Positions 1-8,948 of a DNA stretch of 64,000 nt are shown piece after piece. The stretch is from positions 62,001-126,000 of the forward strand of contig NZ_RARC01000005.1 of NCBI RefSeq assembly GCF_003719305.1, written 5' to 3'. The notes below the pieces were generated by a model. The model saw only the letters and a list, made by a program, of their open reading frames with translations. It did not search any database and had not been told where the DNA came from. Every line of letters starts with the position of its first letter. Position 1 is the stretch's first letter. A program made the translations under genes and the position numbers. The DNA is from Mycolicibacterium stellerae. Its GTDB lineage: Bacteria > Actinomycetota > Actinomycetes > Mycobacteriales > Mycobacteriaceae.

Positions 1-69
1 CCGCCGAGAGTCCTCGCGCGCCCGGTCCTTGTAGTACGCAATCTGACGTAGGGCGACGACCGGATCCAT
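1..69 (-). CDS. PHP-domain protein, N-terminal fragment (runs off left edge)
   Basis: Only the first 23 codons are present; the ATG at 69 reads leftwards out of the window. The visible start, MDPVVALRQIAYYKDRA, resembles the N-terminus of actinobacterial PHP-domain phosphoesterases related to the helix-hairpin-helix/PHP part of family X polymerases. The gene lies 16 bases downstream of the TIGR03086-type gene in the same direction, so the two are probably co-transcribed. The assignment rests on this short N-terminus and is tentative. Confidence 0.5.
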   Translation of the reverse strand, partial: MDPVVALRQIAYYKDRAREDSRR

Positions 70-85
70 GGCTCCAGTGTGCCGC

Positions 86-652
86 CTAAGCACGCCAACC
101 GGGATCGCGGCCGCTCAGCGCGACGATCTTGTCGAGGTCGGATGCGTCGTCGGAAACCGGCACAGCGGGCCCGAACATCCCATCGGTACCGGCCGCGTCG
201 AACTGCGCAAGGTGCTCGAGACAGGCCCTCGCGGTGGCCGGGTCGCAATCGTAGGGCTGACCTGTGGCGGCGGCGACGTCCCAGCCGTGGATGACGACCT
301 CGGTCAGCGCCACGGAACCCGCGACCTCGCCGGGCAGGTCGATCCCGCCTGCCCGGGTCATGCCCTCCCACGCATCGGGATCCCGCCAGGTCTCGGCGAG
401 TCCGGCGAGACGCTGCGGGTAGGAGGTGCGCCAGTCCGCGTCTACCTGCACACCGTCAACAGGTGGGGTGTCGGTCATCGGGCCGAAATCCTTGGCCGCC
501 GCCGCGGCGAAGGCCAAGGCCAGCCCCCCGACATGCGCGATCAACTCGTCGAGGCGCAATTTCTCGCACGGTGTGGGCAGGGCCAGCTGGTCATCGGTAA
601 CCCCTGCCAGGATGTCGGCGGTGGCTTGGCAGGCCGAGGTGAGTTCGATCAT
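86..652 (-). CDS. TIGR03086-type DinB-like metal-binding protein
   Basis: A 188-residue cytoplasmic protein of the mycothiol-dependent maleylpyruvate isomerase/DinB-like fold. The N-terminal helical bundle has the LPTPCEKLRLDELIAHVGG pattern (about residues 26-44), and a later His lies in the VVIHGWDVAAATGQ segment, both typical of actinobacterial TIGR03086 proteins. Members bind a divalent metal through His residues and are thought to use mycothiol or act as small thiol-transfer enzymes; the substrate here is unknown. It starts at an ATG (650-652) and is followed closely by the PHP-domain gene. The family call is good; the function is open. Confidence 0.75.
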   Translation of the reverse strand: MIELTSACQATADILAGVTDDQLALPTPCEKLRLDELIAHVGGLALAFAAAAAKDFGPMTDTPPVDGVQVDADWRTSYPQRLAGLAETWRDPDAWEGMTRAGGIDLPGEVAGSVALTEVVIHGWDVAAATGQPYDCDPATARACLEHLAQFDAAGTDGMFGPAVPVSDDASDLDKIVALSGRDPGWRA

Positions 653-692
653 GTGTGTACTGACCGCCTTACGAGCGAAAGCTCATCGCGGT

Positions 693-2171
693 CTACAGAT
701 CGTTGCCGGCGTAGGACAAATTGAAACTCTTGTTGGTCAATGGGAAGTCGGGCACGATCGTGTCTGCCATGGCGACGGGCAGGGCGGGCCAGTTGAACCA
801 GGACGGGTCGACGATCTTCGCGCGCGTGATGCGGGCGTTGGCGTCGATCTCGACGCGGTGCACGATCGTGCCGCGCCAGCCCTCGACGATGCCGACGCCA
901 CTGCGGTGTCCGTGGGGCGGTGTCGCCGTGACGGCGTATTCGAGCGGGCCGGTATGCGATTCGATTAGATGGCAGGCCAGGTCGACGCCGGCCGCGAAGT
1001 CGTCTCGCCGCACCGTGTAGCGGGCCAGAACGTCGCCGTCACCGGACCCGTTCTCGGTGACGGGGAGGTCGACGGTCGGGTGGTCCAGCCGTGCGTCGGT
1101 TCGGACGCCGCTGGCCCGGGCGACATATCCCAGGCAGCCGACGGCGCGGGCATCGTCGGCGGTTAGCACCGACGTTCCGGCGAACCGGTCGTGGACGCCG
1201 CCGTTGGCAAGCGTGAGCTCGGCGACTTCGGCAAGGTCGCGGGCTATCGACCGCAGTGCCGCCGTATCCGGCAGCTCCAGCAGGGCCACCCGGCCGGGAC
1301 CGATGGCTCCGCGCAGCAGCCGGTGCCCGGTCACCGCCTCGTTGAGCCGCAACAGCCGTTCACGGATCCGTTGGCAGTGGGAGTTCGCCAACGAGAAGCC
1401 GACATCGTTGGCGAGTGCGCCGAGGTCGGCCGCCAGGTTGTAGAGCCGCTCAAGCTCGACAAACAGCGCCCGCAGCCGATGCACCGAGTCGGGAACCTCG
1501 ATGCCGAGCGCGTCCTCGACCGCGAGGCTGTGCGCCAGCGCATGGCCTGCGGACGTGTCGCCGCTGACGCGCTCGGCCAATTCAGTCGCGTCGGTGGCGG
1601 CCCTGCCATGGAATGCCTTCTCGAGGCCGCGGTGCACGAACCACAGCCGCACCTTCAGCCGCAGCACGGTTTCGCCGACGACGGAGAACCTGAAATGCCC
1701 CGGTTCGATCAGGCCTGCGTGTACGGGGCCCACCGGGATCTCATACACCCCGTCTCCCTCCACCCTGACGAAGGGGAACCGCCCGCTCGGCTCGAATTCC
1801 GGTGCAGGCCCGGCATCTTCGCGCATCGGATGCCAGCCCTCCGGCCAGTGCGCATGCCGCACCAGCCGGCGCGGCCGCGGATGCCCCGCTGGCCGGATGC
1901 CGTAGAGGTCGGCCATCTCCCGCTCGAAGCGACCGGCGGGGAACGACATATACGCCAGCGACGACACCGCGGGATCGCTTGTCGGCACGATGGTTTCGAG
2001 TTCGATCCGACGGTCCGGGCTGCCCGCAAGGAACAGGTACACGACCCGCAGCCGGTCGCCGTCGTCGTGCGCCGCCATCAACGCCAACCGGAAGCCGGAC
2101 GCCAGGAGTTCTTCCGCCTTGTCGGCCACGGCGTCCCGGGAGAGCCTGTGCAGTTCGCGATCCCCGGTCAT
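693..2171 (-). CDS. hycE: HycE-type fused NuoC/NuoD-like subunit lacking NiFe cysteines
   Basis: A 492-residue homologue of mycobacterial HycE (Rv0087 type). Residues 1-130 form a 30-kDa (NuoC-like) domain with the motif FEREMADLYG at 82-91. Residues of about 145-492 form the 49-kDa/large-subunit domain. In true group 4 NiFe hydrogenases this domain holds the metal with two Cys pairs. Here the RxCGxC position reads RVSGDT (201-206) and the C-terminal DPCxxC position reads DPSWFN (455-460), so neither pair exists. The protein should therefore act as a complex I-like or hydrogenase-related redox subunit, not as a hydrogenase. It is the last gene of the operon and overlaps hycQ by ATGA. Confidence 0.88.
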   Translation of the reverse strand: MTGDRELHRLSRDAVADKAEELLASGFRLALMAAHDDGDRLRVVYLFLAGSPDRRIELETIVPTSDPAVSSLAYMSFPAGRFEREMADLYGIRPAGHPRPRRLVRHAHWPEGWHPMREDAGPAPEFEPSGRFPFVRVEGDGVYEIPVGPVHAGLIEPGHFRFSVVGETVLRLKVRLWFVHRGLEKAFHGRAATDATELAERVSGDTSAGHALAHSLAVEDALGIEVPDSVHRLRALFVELERLYNLAADLGALANDVGFSLANSHCQRIRERLLRLNEAVTGHRLLRGAIGPGRVALLELPDTAALRSIARDLAEVAELTLANGGVHDRFAGTSVLTADDARAVGCLGYVARASGVRTDARLDHPTVDLPVTENGSGDGDVLARYTVRRDDFAAGVDLACHLIESHTGPLEYAVTATPPHGHRSGVGIVEGWRGTIVHRVEIDANARITRAKIVDPSWFNWPALPVAMADTIVPDFPLTNKSFNLSYAGNDL

Positions 2172-3634
2172 ACCGCGCCCAGCTGTCCTGCGGCGGTGGT
2201 CAAGAGTTCGGTCAGCGGGCCCGCCGTGATTCCGAGCGCGACGGAGGCGGCGACCCCGGCCAGCAGTGCGGCGGCAACGGTGGCGGGCACGACGATCGTC
2301 GGTGCAACCTCAGGCGCGGCGCCCAGCAGCATCCGACCCGCGTTGCGCGCGAGTGCGGCGAACGCGACCACGATCAACAGCATCGCCGTCGCCAGCACCG
2401 CCGCCAACCCGGCATCGGCCAGCGATCGCGCGATGGCCAGCTCGCTGGCGAAGATCGCGAAAGGGGGCATTCCAAGCAGCACGATCAACCCGACCGCGTA
2501 CGAGCCGCCGACCAGCCGCGAGCGACGTACGACGCCGGTGATGTCGGCTATTGCGGTGCTGTCGTGGGCGACCTGCATCTGCCCGCCGGCCAGGAACAAC
2601 ACGGTCTTGCCGACGCCGTGGGCGAGCACGTGCAGCAACAGGGCCGCGATCGCCAACGTGGTCCCCACCGCGGCGGCGATCGCGACCAGCCCCATGTTCT
2701 CCATCGACGAGTAAGCGAGCATCCGCTTGACGTCGCCGGTCACGGTCAGCATCAGCGCCGCGACCAGCAGCGTGGCCAGTCCGAGCACGATCAGTCCGGT
2801 GCGCAGGAATGTCGGCCCCGTGGCGGCGTCGACGATCGGCTTGATGCGCAGAAGCACCGAGAACGCCACCGACAGCAGCACCCCGCTCATCAGCGCGGAC
2901 ACCGGTGCCGGGGCCTGGCTGTGGGCGTCGGCCAGCCAGGTGTGGAACGGGACGAGGCCGACCTTGGCGCCGTAACCGACGAGCAGGAGACCCCCGGCCA
3001 GCCGGGCCACCCCCGGATCGAGGCGGGCGGCGTACGCCGCGAGCACGTCGAGGTTGAGCGCTTGGGCATCGGGCGCGCCGGCCTGTTGCGCGGCGAAGTA
3101 CAGCAGCACTGTGCCAAGGAACGCCATCGCAATGCCGACCGAGCAGATGACCACGTACTTCCATGTGGCCTCCAGCGCGGTCTTGGTGCGGCGGTGTCCG
3201 ACCAGGAAGGCGGTGATGACGGTGGTGGCCTCGATTGCGACCCAGATGACTCCGATGTTGTTCGCGCACACCGCCACAACCATCGCCGCGACGAACGCCG
3301 GGGCCAACACGCCGTAGAGCCGTGCCCCGTTCGGGTCGGTGTGGCCGTGCTGAAGTTCGGCGTCGATGTATCCGATGCTGGCCCACGTGGCCAGCGTGGC
3401 GACGACGCCGATGACGATGAGCATCGTCACCGAGAGTGCGTCGACGCGCAGCAGCCCGCCCGGCGAGACATACTGCGCGGATCCGATTCGCACGCCGAGC
3501 GTGACCCCGCAGGCCAGCACCGTGACGGCCGACAGCGCCGTGAGCGTCGCCGTCCAACGGCGCCATCCGACAACGAGATTCACCGCTGACGCGACGATCG
3601 GTGCGAAGATGCAAGCAAGCAGCAGTGCGGTCAT
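2168..3634 (-). CDS. hycQ: HycQ, Mrp/NuoN-type proton-translocating membrane subunit
   Basis: A 488-residue polytopic membrane protein of the NuoL/M/N and HyfF family (Rv0086 type). It has about 14 hydrophobic segments. The conserved charged residues of the proton channel are visible: Glu in VIWVAIEATT, Lys in ALEATWKYVV, and Lys in GYGAKVGLVPFHTWL. It would form one of the two antiporter-like membrane modules of the hydrogenase-related complex. Its ATG overlaps the hycP stop by one base (TGATG), and its own stop overlaps hycE by ATGA, which indicates translational coupling. Confidence 0.88.
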   Translation of the reverse strand: MTALLLACIFAPIVASAVNLVVGWRRWTATLTALSAVTVLACGVTLGVRIGSAQYVSPGGLLRVDALSVTMLIVIGVVATLATWASIGYIDAELQHGHTDPNGARLYGVLAPAFVAAMVVAVCANNIGVIWVAIEATTVITAFLVGHRRTKTALEATWKYVVICSVGIAMAFLGTVLLYFAAQQAGAPDAQALNLDVLAAYAARLDPGVARLAGGLLLVGYGAKVGLVPFHTWLADAHSQAPAPVSALMSGVLLSVAFSVLLRIKPIVDAATGPTFLRTGLIVLGLATLLVAALMLTVTGDVKRMLAYSSMENMGLVAIAAAVGTTLAIAALLLHVLAHGVGKTVLFLAGGQMQVAHDSTAIADITGVVRRSRLVGGSYAVGLIVLLGMPPFAIFASELAIARSLADAGLAAVLATAMLLIVVAFAALARNAGRMLLGAAPEVAPTIVVPATVAAALLAGVAASVALGITAGPLTELLTTAAGQLGAV

Positions 3635-4296
3635 CAGTCGCGCAACTCCCGCAGGCGGTCCAGGTCGGCACCGCCGAAGGCGCGGCGCAGCCGTCCGGTG
3701 AGGATGCCGATCACCAGCACCGCGAACAGCACGTCCAGCGAAGCTCCGAGTTCGACGATCACCGGCACGCCGGCGGTCAACAGGAACGCAGATGCGGCGA
3801 TCCCGTTGTCCAGCATCAGGAATCCCGCTGCCTGCGATACCGCGTGACGCCGCGTCGTCATCACGAAAAGGGCGATGAGGATCACCGCGAACGCGGCGGG
3901 CACCGCGTTGACGACCGCATTCGGTTCCAGGTTGACCAGGGGGCGGGTGACCGCGAATGCCACGACGGTCAGGACCGCGGTGATCAGCAGGGAGGCGGCG
4001 GTGTTCACCAGTGGCGTTGCTTCACGCTGCGTCCGTTGTTCGGCGGCCAGCGCCCTGGTCAACAGCCACGGCAGCACCGCGGCGCGCAGGACGAGCACCG
4101 CCGCACCGACCGCGACCAGAGCGTGGTCGTTGTCGTGAAGTCCACGCACGATCGGAATTGCCGCCAGCGCAACGCCCTGCCACGCCAGCAGTCGCACAAT
4201 CGCGCGCAGATCGCGCCGCCACACGATCAGCACGGCGGCCAGCGTGAGGCCGCCGGCGGCGAGGTCGATCAGGGTGGCGAAGCCGACGTCGGTCAT
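3634..4296 (-). CDS. hycP: HycP, NuoK/HyfE-like membrane subunit
   Basis: A 220-residue integral membrane protein with about seven hydrophobic helices and an Arg-rich C-terminal tail (TGRLRRAF, then [10 protein letters not shown]). Its size and place between HycD-like and HycQ-like genes match the Rv0085/HyfE type subunit, which resembles NuoK with extra helices. The start is the ATG at 4294-4296, overlapping the hycD stop by ATGA; the end overlaps the hycQ start by one base. Identification leans on gene order and topology because this family is poorly conserved in sequence. Confidence 0.85.
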   Translation of the reverse strand: MTDVGFATLIDLAAGGLTLAAVLIVWRRDLRAIVRLLAWQGVALAAIPIVRGLHDNDHALVAVGAAVLVLRAAVLPWLLTRALAAEQRTQREATPLVNTAASLLITAVLTVVAFAVTRPLVNLEPNAVVNAVPAAFAVILIALFVMTTRRHAVSQAAGFLMLDNGIAASAFLLTAGVPVIVELGASLDVLFAVLVIGILTGRLRRAFGGADLDRLRELRD

Positions 4297-5258
4297 TGCG
4301 GCCCCGCCACGGTGAAGAAGTTGGCGGCGGTGACCGCGAGCAGGGCCAGAAGGAACGACCCGGCAAGCAGCTCGGGCACCCGGAACAACCGCAGTTTCGC
4401 GATGAACACCTCGGCGCTGGCCAGCAGCACCGCCAGCACACCCACCTTGACGGTCACCGCGGCGACGCCGACGATGACGGCGGCGGCGCTGGGCTGGCCA
4501 CCCGCAATTCCCCACGGCAGGAACAGGTTCGCCAACAGCGCCAGCACGACGGTCAACCGCATCGCCGACGCCCATTCCACCAGTGCGAGGCGGGGACCCG
4601 CGTATTCGAGCACCATCGCCTCGTGCACCATCGTGAGCTCCAGGTGGGTCGCCGGGTTGTCGACCGGGAGGCGCCCGGTCTCGGCGATGATGACGATCAC
4701 CAGAGCGACGAAGGCAAGAACGCCGGTCAGCGATGCAACCAGCCCGGGGTTGGCGAGAGTATTGGTTACCAGCGCACCGAGATTCGACGATCCGGCTTGG
4801 ATTGAAAGCGCGAATACGGCCAGCAAAATCGTCGGCTCCACCAGTGCGGCGATGGTGATCTCCCGGCTTGCGCCCATCCCGCCGAACGAGGTGCCGGTGT
4901 CGATCCCGGCCAGGGTCAGTGCCACCGTGCCCAGGAAGAGCAAGCCGACGACGGCGAACAGATCGGCACTCGAATCGAGCGGCGACCCGGTGGCCACCAG
5001 CGGCACGATCGCGGCGATCAGCAGCGTGGTGCCTGCCAGCACCGCCGGTGCCGACGTGAATACCAGCGTGGTGCCCTGCGGTGTGATCTGTTGCTTGCCA
5101 AGCTGTTTGCGGAGGTCTCGCCAGGGTTGCAGCATTCCGCCGCCCGCACGGCCCTCCCAACGCGCCCGCACCTGCCGCATCAGCCCGATCACCAGAGGCG
5201 CGCCGATGGTCACGGTGCCGATCTGGGCCGCGCCTGCGGCGTAGGACATCACATTCAT
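4293..5258 (-). CDS. hycD: HycD, NuoH-like membrane subunit
   Basis: A 321-residue membrane protein of the NuoH/HycD family (Rv0084 type). It has about eight transmembrane segments. The family signature around [19 protein letters not shown] carries the acidic residues that line the quinone/proton entry region in complex I. In related complexes this subunit docks the peripheral redox arm (NuoB- and NuoCD-like) onto the membrane arm. The gene overlaps both neighbours by four bases. An in-frame ATG three codons downstream is an alternative start. Confidence 0.88.
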   Translation of the reverse strand: MNVMSYAAGAAQIGTVTIGAPLVIGLMRQVRARWEGRAGGGMLQPWRDLRKQLGKQQITPQGTTLVFTSAPAVLAGTTLLIAAIVPLVATGSPLDSSADLFAVVGLLFLGTVALTLAGIDTGTSFGGMGASREITIAALVEPTILLAVFALSIQAGSSNLGALVTNTLANPGLVASLTGVLAFVALVIVIIAETGRLPVDNPATHLELTMVHEAMVLEYAGPRLALVEWASAMRLTVVLALLANLFLPWGIAGGQPSAAAVIVGVAAVTVKVGVLAVLLASAEVFIAKLRLFRVPELLAGSFLLALLAVTAANFFTVAGPQ

Positions 5259-7222
5259 CTGGCGACAACCAGCACGGTCAACACACCAAGCGCGCCGTAG
5301 AGGAGGTAGAGGTGGACGCTGCCGGTGTGCGCACGCCGCACGATCTGGGCCGCCACCGCGACCGTACGAAGCACCGGCGCGTAGAAGCGATCTTCGATGG
5401 CGTCACCGATGCGGCTGCGATAGGTCACGCTGGTTGCCATGTACCGCGACTCTTCGTAATGGGTGACTTCGACGTCGGTGTCCGGGCGCAGCACGTCATC
5501 GAACACTCGCTGCAGTGGCTCGGCGAATGATGTTGCGGTGTACTGCATCCGGGCCGTCAGCTCGTCGGCCCCACATGCCCAGGGCGGGAGCACCTTGGCG
5601 GCGGGACGGCGGTGCGCCCGCAACTGGCCCAGCGCTACCGCGGCCAGCACGGCGATCAACAGGGTGGTTGTTATCAGGCCGGGCGCGATCGACCCCGATA
5701 TCCCCGGCAGCCGGATCACCGCGCCGAAATCGGTGAAGCCGACGGCCCGGGCCGCCGGCAGCGCGTCGAGCACCTCGCGCATGGCCGGCGCCACAAGCAT
5801 CGGCACGGTCGCGATCAACGTGCATGCAGCGGCGGCGATCGTCATGCCTGCGACCATGCCGCCCGGAGCTTCACGGGCGCCTGCGGCGGGTTCCGAACGG
5901 GGTCGTGCCAGGAAGCCGATTCCGAACGCCTTGACCATCGCCGCCACGCCAAGGCCGGTGGTCAGCGCGACCACACCCACCGCCAGCGGTGCCGTCAGGG
6001 CGACCGTGGTGTCATGGCCGGGCGCGGCATGGATCAGCGACTGGACGAGCAGCCACTCACTGACGAAGCCCGCACCCAACGGCAATCCCGTTGCGCCGAG
6101 GGCAGCCACCCCGAAAAGTGTCGTGGTGGCGGGCATTCGGCGGGCCAGCCCGCCGAGTTTGTCGAGGTCGCGTACCCCGGTTGCGGACAGCACCGACCCC
6201 GCGGCCAGAAAGCCAAGGCACTTGAACGCAGCATGCCCGATGAGGTGCAGCACAGCGGCGGCCATCGCGATGGTTGCGGGACCCGAGGCCTTGGCGCTCG
6301 CGAACAGCGTCGCAGCGCCAAGAGCCATGGTGATCAGTCCCATGTTCTCCGTCGTCGAATAGGCAAGCAGGCGTTTGAGATCCGTTGCGACCGAAGCCTG
6401 CAGCACGCCGTACAGCGCGGACAACCCGCCGAGCGCGAGCAGCACCAGCCCCCACCACCGCGGGCCAGGGTCGAGCAGCTGCAGGTCGATGCGCATGATG
6501 CCGTAGACGCCGAGGTTGACCATGGCCGCGCTCATCAGTGCCGACACCGGGCTTGGTGCCTCTGGGTGTGCGCGCGGCAGCCATGCGTGCAGCGGCACAA
6601 GGCCGGCTTTCGATCCGAACCCCACGACGGTCAGCAGAAAGACGGCCGTGCGCACGCTTTCTGGTACATCGTCGAGCGCATCGAACCGGTCGGCCCCGCC
6701 CGCGGCCGACAGCACCATCAGCCCGATCAGGATGGCCACGAATCCGAGCTGGGTCATCACCGCGTAAAGGATTGCCGCTGAGCGAACCTCGGGGCGGGTG
6801 TGTTCGGTGAGCACCAACACCAGCGATGCGATCGCCATCAGCTCCCACGCCAGCAGAAACGTCGTCACCGACCCGGCCGCGGGCACCAAGAGCATCGCCG
6901 CAACGAACAACGGCATCATCGCGGTGGGGGTCCTGCTCAGGTGGTGGGCGTAGCCGACCGCGTAGATCCCGACCGGAATTGCCACTGCGCCGGTCAATGC
7001 CATGAAAAACCCGCCGAGCGGGCCTACCTGCAGGTAGACGCCCGACAGTGGCAACAGCCACCCGATGTGCAGAGTCGGGGGCGCGCCGAAGACGCCGACG
7101 AGCCCCGCCCACACCCCGACGGCGCCGAGACACGTTGTGATAATCCCCGCGGCCGCGCCGAACCTGTTGTGTGACGCCGTGACTTCCGCGGCTGCGGGCG
7201 CACCGACCAGTGTCGTGGTCAC
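5255..7222 (-). CDS. HyfB/NuoL-like membrane subunit (Rv0083 type)
   Basis: A 655-residue polytopic protein of the NuoL/MrpA-like antiporter family. It has some 14-16 helices, with Glu in [10 protein letters not shown] and Lys in [15 protein letters not shown], the usual proton-channel residues. The C-terminal part has an extra hydrophilic stretch followed by a last helix, as in HyfB and Rv0083. It starts with GTG (7220-7222), overlapping the stop of the FeS subunit. With hycQ it supplies two proton-pump-like modules, so the complex is probably energy-coupled. Confidence 0.86.
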   Translation of the reverse strand: MTTTLVGAPAAAEVTASHNRFGAAAGIITTCLGAVGVWAGLVGVFGAPPTLHIGWLLPLSGVYLQVGPLGGFFMALTGAVAIPVGIYAVGYAHHLSRTPTAMMPLFVAAMLLVPAAGSVTTFLLAWELMAIASLVLVLTEHTRPEVRSAAILYAVMTQLGFVAILIGLMVLSAAGGADRFDALDDVPESVRTAVFLLTVVGFGSKAGLVPLHAWLPRAHPEAPSPVSALMSAAMVNLGVYGIMRIDLQLLDPGPRWWGLVLLALGGLSALYGVLQASVATDLKRLLAYSTTENMGLITMALGAATLFASAKASGPATIAMAAAVLHLIGHAAFKCLGFLAAGSVLSATGVRDLDKLGGLARRMPATTTLFGVAALGATGLPLGAGFVSEWLLVQSLIHAAPGHDTTVALTAPLAVGVVALTTGLGVAAMVKAFGIGFLARPRSEPAAGAREAPGGMVAGMTIAAAACTLIATVPMLVAPAMREVLDALPAARAVGFTDFGAVIRLPGISGSIAPGLITTTLLIAVLAAVALGQLRAHRRPAAKVLPPWACGADELTARMQYTATSFAEPLQRVFDDVLRPDTDVEVTHYEESRYMATSVTYRSRIGDAIEDRFYAPVLRTVAVAAQIVRRAHTGSVHLYLLYGALGVLTVLVVAR

Positions 7223-7698
7223 TTGCCCGTCACCGATCTCAAACCCGCGACGATCTCGGTGGGGGTCGGCGGGCAGCCCGGGATCTCGACGTCCACGGGC
7301 ACCACGTCGGCGACCGCGCCGAGCACGCCGTAGGCGTCGGTGAACACGCCGCGGTTGAGCGCGCAGTCCCCGCAGGCGATCACCACCCGCGGTTGCGGTG
7401 TCGCCGCGACGGTATTTCGCAGCGGTTCGGCCATGTTGCGGGTGACCACGCCGGTCACCAACAGCGCGTCGGCGTGCCGTGGGGAGGCAACCAACCGCGC
7501 CCCATACTGTTCGGCGTCGTAGACCGGCCCGAATGCGCCGCCGATTTCCACCTCGCAGCCGTTACAGGAACCCGCATCGACATGGCGGATCTGCAGCGAA
7601 CCACGCACTCCCTCAGGAGGTTTCACTGCCGGCTCCGGCGCATCGGGGGCGGGCTCGACGACCCGGCCCACCCGGAGGATCTTGCGGAACCAATCCAT
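7219..7698 (-). CDS. NuoB-like [4Fe-4S] subunit (Rv0082 type)
   Basis: A 159-residue homologue of the small subunit of group 4 hydrogenases and of NuoB. The proximal [4Fe-4S] ligands are all visible: CNGC at 45-48, GDC with C112, and PGCPP with C142. This subunit should carry the cluster that exchanges electrons with the active-site region of HycE. Its cluster is intact although the HycE NiFe site is not, so the complex probably still transfers electrons. It begins six bases downstream of the ArsR-type regulator gene, so the regulator is the first gene of the operon. Confidence 0.87.
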   Translation of the reverse strand: MDWFRKILRVGRVVEPAPDAPEPAVKPPEGVRGSLQIRHVDAGSCNGCEVEIGGAFGPVYDAEQYGARLVASPRHADALLVTGVVTRNMAEPLRNTVAATPQPRVVIACGDCALNRGVFTDAYGVLGAVADVVPVDVEIPGCPPTPTEIVAGLRSVTGK

Positions 7699-7704
7699 CG
7701 GGGT

Positions 7705-8046
7705 CTAATCCGCCGGACGGTCGGCGCGCAGGTTCTCGAGCACGGCGACGCGATCACTCAGCACCGTGGTCAGGACCTTGCGGGCCACGGTGAGCAGCTC
7801 GGCGATGTCGGGTGAGGCGATCGAGTAGATCACCGTGTTGCCGTCCTTGCGCGCATCGACCACACCTGCACGCCGCAGCACGCCCAGTTGTTGGGAGAGG
7901 TTCGACGACTCGATCCCGATTTCGGGTAGCAGTTCACCGACCGACCGGTCCTGCACTGCCAGGATCTCGAGAATCCGAATCCGTGCCGGATGCCCGAGCG
8001 TCTTGAAGAACTCGCCCTTGAGCTTGTACAGCGGCTGCGGCTCCAC
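7705..8046 (-). CDS. ArsR/SmtB-type regulator of the hyc operon (Rv0081 type)
   Basis: A 113-residue winged-helix repressor. The N-terminus (VEPQPLYKLKGEFFKTLGHP) and the recognition region (ESSNLSQQLGVLRRAGVV) match mycobacterial Rv0081, a hypoxia-linked hub regulator that controls its own operon. No CxC metal site of the ArsR/SmtB kind is present, so the signal is probably not a bound metal. The GTG at 8044-8046 was chosen because AGGAG (plus-strand 8051-8055) sits four bases upstream and because this matches the length of the family. A longer reading from a TTG at 8085 has no such support. Confidence 0.86.
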   Translation of the reverse strand: MEPQPLYKLKGEFFKTLGHPARIRILEILAVQDRSVGELLPEIGIESSNLSQQLGVLRRAGVVDARKDGNTVIYSIASPDIAELLTVARKVLTTVLSDRVAVLENLRADRPAD

Positions 8047-8143
8047 GGATCTCCTGAAGACTTGGCGTTTCTTAGGATCTATCAATTGAAGAAGTTATCA
8101 TATAGTTAGATAGCTTGGTGCGGCGGCGGCCGTCGGAACTTGA
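8047..8143 (-). promoter_or_regulatory. AT-rich promoter/operator region of the hyc operon
   Basis: This 97-base gap upstream of the regulator holds an unusually AT-rich patch at about 8079-8113. It is bounded by CTATC (8079-8083) and GATAG (8109-8113) and contains further partial symmetry around TTATCATATAGTTA. Rv0081-type regulators are known to bind an inverted repeat at their own promoter, so this patch is the likely operator. The repeat is imperfect, and the exact operator cannot be fixed by eye. Confidence 0.5.
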
Positions 8144-8839
8144 TCAGCTGGTCGGTCGCGTCCGATCGCGGATCGGTTTCGTTGCGCCGTGAACGAGGGC
8201 CAACACCTGGTCCTCGACGGCGCCGCCGGTGAAGAACAGCATCTCGTCGCCTGCCTGCAGCACATCGTCGGGCTTCGGGAGGATGACCCCGCTGTCGCGG
8301 ATCACGATGGCCAGCGCGGTGTTTTCCGGCAGCGAGATGTCGCGCACCCGCTTCCCGACCATCGGGTCGTCGTCGGGCAGCTTCAGTTTGGTCAAGCTGA
8401 CCTGGCCCTGCCTCAGGTCCATCAGTCGCACCAGGTGGCCGATGTCGATGGCGCCCTCGATCGCCGCCACCAGTGCACGCGGGGCCGATACCGCGACGTC
8501 GACGCCCCATGCCTCGGTGAACAGCCACTCGTTGCGGGCGTCGTTGACCCGCGCCACCACCCGGGCCACCCCGAACTCGGTCTTGGCCAGCAGTGAGGTC
8601 GTCAGATTCGCCTTGTCGTCGCCGGTCGCCGCGATGACGACGTCGCACGACTCGATGCCCGCGTCTTCGAGCGACGTCAGCTCGCACGCGTCGGCCAACA
8701 GCCAGTCCGCGTCCGGAACGGTGAGCGGTTCGTAGTGCCGGGTGTTGATCTCGATCAGCAGGATCTTGTGCCCGTAGGCGAGTAGCTCCAGTGCGACGGA
8801 TCGTCCGATCGCGCCCGCGCCCGCAATGCCGATGCGCAT
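8144..8839 (-). CDS. TrkA-type potassium channel regulatory protein (RCK_N + RCK_C)
   Basis: A 231-residue cytoplasmic protein. A Rossmann RCK_N domain starts at once with GAGAIG and ends its second strand in an acidic residue (LLIEINTRHYE). It is followed by a TrkA_C domain (about 150-225) around LPENTALAIVIRDSGV. Such proteins bind NAD(H) or nucleotides and gate Trk/Ktr potassium uptake (CeoB/CeoC type). The ATG at 8837-8839 was chosen because family members begin with M-x-IxGAGxxG; an in-frame ATG at 8917 would add 26 residues. The gene faces a CPA1 antiporter that also carries a TrkA_C domain, which suggests joint control of K+ and pH. Confidence 0.8.
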   Translation of the reverse strand: MRIGIAGAGAIGRSVALELLAYGHKILLIEINTRHYEPLTVPDADWLLADACELTSLEDAGIESCDVVIAATGDDKANLTTSLLAKTEFGVARVVARVNDARNEWLFTEAWGVDVAVSAPRALVAAIEGAIDIGHLVRLMDLRQGQVSLTKLKLPDDDPMVGKRVRDISLPENTALAIVIRDSGVILPKPDDVLQAGDEMLFFTGGAVEDQVLALVHGATKPIRDRTRPTS

Positions 8840-8948
8840 CGGCTGACGCTCGTCGGCTAGGTTCGGCAACTCATCGGAGCGCCGCCTGATTCGGAACACA
8901 ACGTCATACTGACCCATGCGTGGCGGTACTGGTTAACTGCGGGGTGAA

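Noticed and set aside
1802..3589. Long plus-strand frame opposite hycE/hycQ
   Set aside because: Composition is typical of a shadow frame, and it lies over genes with clear family motifs.
693..7698. Calling the hyc operon a formate hydrogenlyase or NiFe hydrogenase
   Set aside because: HycE lacks all four Cys ligands of the NiFe centre, and no formate dehydrogenase or maturation genes are in the window.
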